Assembly (NCBI GenBank): GCA_016784965.1
Contig: JADHTQ010000008.1
Span: forward strand, 39,043-103,042
Length of the DNA: 64,000 bases
Origin: Bacteriovoracaceae bacterium
Lineage (GTDB): Bacteria; Bdellovibrionota; Bacteriovoracia; Bacteriovoracales; Bacteriovoracaceae
Direction: 5' to 3'
This document shows, piece by piece, positions 62,600-64,000 of the stretch. How positions within the stretch are numbered: the stretch's first letter is position 1; the number at the start of each line of letters is the position of its first letter. The position numbers and the translations under genes are program-made. The notes below the pieces were generated by a model. It saw only the letters and a program-made list of their open reading frames with translations, did not search any database and had not been told where the DNA came from.

Positions 62600-62651
62600 G
62601 TGGGGGAGAGATTAACATATAAAAGACTAGATTTAAAAAAAAAATTTATGT

Positions 62652-62900
62652 TTACCAGAGAGTGTAAAGGCCTTTAATTAGGTCTTCCTCTCTAATTTCT
62701 TTGGATGTGGCGAATAAATTTCGAAATTCAGTGCTATTTTTTGCGTGAATCTTGCCAAAGTAGTTGAGTGGCAGAAATGATTTGTGGCACTTAACACATT
62801 TACTGACCTCTATGTACGATTCCATAATGTGGCCGCAGATGTGACATTTTTTAATAATGATCTGTTGCCTTGATGTTGTATTTTCTATTTTCACCGTCAT
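62652..62900 (-). CDS. Small zinc-ribbon protein of unknown function
   Basis: An 82-aa protein with two CxxC pairs, CHICGH and CVKCHK, 17 residues apart, forming a likely zinc ribbon. The rest (LPLNYFGKIHAKNSTEFRNL, then EIREEDLIKGLYTLW) is helical. No family recognised. It sits upstream of recJ on the same strand with 52 bases between. Confidence 0.7.
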   Translation of the reverse strand: MTVKIENTTSRQQIIIKKCHICGHIMESYIEVSKCVKCHKSFLPLNYFGKIHAKNSTEFRNLFATSKEIREEDLIKGLYTLW

Positions 62901-63063
62901 AGGGAAAGCTCCACTTGTTGTAAAAACCCTGGCACCCCTTGCAATTTAATACGCCGCATCCATGAAGCATATGGTCATTTAATGTATCCTATATCGTACT
63001 TTAGAAGAAAAAGTTTATAGATTATGGGGAAGTTTTTGCCGAAGGAAAATGGTCAACTTATGC

Positions 63064-64000
63064 TTAGCTAGCTGGTGTAGCAGGACTGGCCTGCTTATTA
63101 GCTGAGAATTGGTAAGGCATAAAAGGTCCTTTTCCATTAAGGTTAGGAGTAGCTCTACGCCTCGACTCTTCCATTCTACCATCATACCGGTTATAAGCAG
63201 GATAACCATTATTTGCTGGTGGATAACCTCTATAAGCCTCTGGACTATAAGCAGCTGGATGGTTACCGTGAGCTGGAGCATGATAATGACTGTGTGGGTG
63301 GTGATCATTGAATCCACGATCGTAACGTCCGTATCCATAGTAATCATGTCTTGGTGGAAGCTCATAAGCATATGGATTGTATCCTCTGGCACCAGGAGTT
63401 CTAAGACCATTGTCAGCAAAAAGTCTCGCCATTTTATCTGCTTCTGATACATATGGAGTTACAAATGAACCTTGAGGTTGAAGTTGTCTATTTCTATCCA
63501 TCATCATCATCATCATTGACATCATTTGAGTTTGCATTGCTTGCTGTTGGGCCATCATAGTTTGAACTAAAGCAAACATGTTGCTTTGGTTTATTGGTTG
63601 AGCAGTTGTGCCTGGATCATTTGAATCTTTAGACGCTGCTTTTGCCTCTTCAAGTGTTTTAATAAGTTTGGCCTGAGCTGCTAATTTCTTTTTTAACTCT
63701 TCGAGTTCTGCTTTAGTTGTTTCATCTTGGGCAGACGTAACATTATTTGCAACTGCCTGTAGTGGAGCTATAGCATCTGCAACTGGTTTTGCTGTATCTT
63801 CTACAGGGTCTTTATTACAGTCTTCAGCAGGTGTTTGCTCAGCAGTTACTTCAGCAGGTGGTTGCTCAGCAGTTACTTCAGCAGGTGGTTGTTCAGCAGT
63901 TACTTCAGCAGGTGGTTGTTCAGCAGTTACTTCAGCAGGTGTTTGCTCAGCAGTTACTTCAGCAGGTGTTTGCTCAGCAGTTACTTCAGCAGGTGGTTGT
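63064..64000 (-). CDS. Low-complexity protein with PAEVTAEQ repeats, truncated by the window edge
   Basis: The open frame continues through the right edge, so the N-terminus is missing; an internal ATG at 63579 is not the start. Seen are at least six PAEVTAEQ(P/T) repeats, then a coiled-coil-like stretch (ETTKAELEELKKKLAAQAKL), a methionine-rich segment (MMAQQQAMQTQMMSMMMMMM), and a Tyr/Gly/Pro/His-rich C-terminus (YYGYGRYDRGFND, HHPHSHYHAPAHGNH). The composition is that of a disordered, possibly exported or envelope protein. Function unknown. Confidence 0.75.
   Translation of the reverse strand, partial: QPPAEVTAEQTPAEVTAEQTPAEVTAEQPPAEVTAEQPPAEVTAEQPPAEVTAEQTPAEDCNKDPVEDTAKPVADAIAPLQAVANNVTSAQDETTKAELEELKKKLAAQAKLIKTLEEAKAASKDSNDPGTTAQPINQSNMFALVQTMMAQQQAMQTQMMSMMMMMMDRNRQLQPQGSFVTPYVSEADKMARLFADNGLRTPGARGYNPYAYELPPRHDYYGYGRYDRGFNDHHPHSHYHAPAHGNHPAAYSPEAYRGYPPANNGYPAYNRYDGRMEESRRRATPNLNGKGPFMPYQFSANKQASPATPAS
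63826..64000 (-). repeat. 27-bp tandem repeat encoding PAEVTAEQ(P/T)
   Basis: Six full units of 27 bp begin at 63826, 63853, 63880, 63907, 63934 and 63961, with a seventh cut by the window edge. They differ only at a few bases, which give Pro or Thr at the ninth position. The array is in frame, so copy-number changes would keep the protein readable. Confidence 0.95.

Overview
The window is AT-rich, densely packed Gram-negative chromosomal DNA. It carries lipoprotein signals, secreted proteins, a candidate outer-membrane barrel, many secreted hydrolases and frequent GTG/TTG starts backed by Shine-Dalgarno (SD) sequences. The gene mix would suit a marine or soil predatory bacterium of the Bdellovibrionota/Bacteriovoracales type: a NamZ-type muramidase, a secreted PHB-type esterase, a secreted serine protease, a giant surface lipoprotein, and orphan PEP-synthase-like and PilZ proteins. 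That assignment is inference; no rRNA or other phylogenetic marker is present, and I found no tRNA or CRISPR.

Layout. 1-2058 (minus): an amino-acid transport operon with an NSS transporter, a 27-aa MetS-like small subunit and an AGCS symporter cut by the window edge. 2309-9269: an exported EEP-fold protein with eroded catalytic motifs, a NamZ-like muramidase, the thyA-folA-plsC cluster, a charged membrane protein and a secreted PHB-depolymerase-like esterase. 9583-15210: an operon of KAS III-like, SDR dehydrogenase, CoA-transferase, second KAS III-like and sodium/solute symporter genes. Next to the esterase this reads as a possible hydroxybutyrate/acetoacetate uptake and degradation locus. 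15320-18600: small lipoprotein, amidohydrolase, orphan DNA methyltransferase, Nudix hydrolase and cNMP-binding protein.

18849-28367 is a five-gene operon: three subunits resembling the Stn-type NADH/NADPH/ferredoxin transhydrogenase, a PEP-synthase-like ATP-grasp protein with receiver-like domains, and an NADP-type glutamate dehydrogenase. Together they appear to link amino-acid nitrogen metabolism to nicotinamide balance. The operon is followed by a 25-bp perfect hairpin.

28519-33298 is an accessory block: an exported protein, a hipBA toxin-antitoxin pair with three operator palindromes spaced exactly 27 bp apart, an AAA ATPase with its own upstream repeated palindromes, and a self-inhibited Fic protein. 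33358-46143 (minus) encodes a giant surface lipoprotein with helical repeats, about twelve Ig-like repeats, an RCC1 propeller and a LamG-like end. An in-frame TAG interrupts it just inside the seventh RCC1 blade.

46345-52184: an SH3/barrel protein, a possible IS21-like remnant, a pentapeptide-repeat protein divergent from an XRE regulator that is followed by a secreted vWA protein, and a secreted permuted-papain-like protein. 52327-56864 (minus): a DnaQ-like exonuclease, larC-larB-larE (nickel-pincer cofactor synthesis, no larA in the window) and an exported propeller-like protein. 57013-64000: serine protease, rsgA, PilZ protein, lipoprotein, cyclophilin, recJ, a zinc-ribbon protein and an edge-truncated protein with 27-bp tandem repeats.
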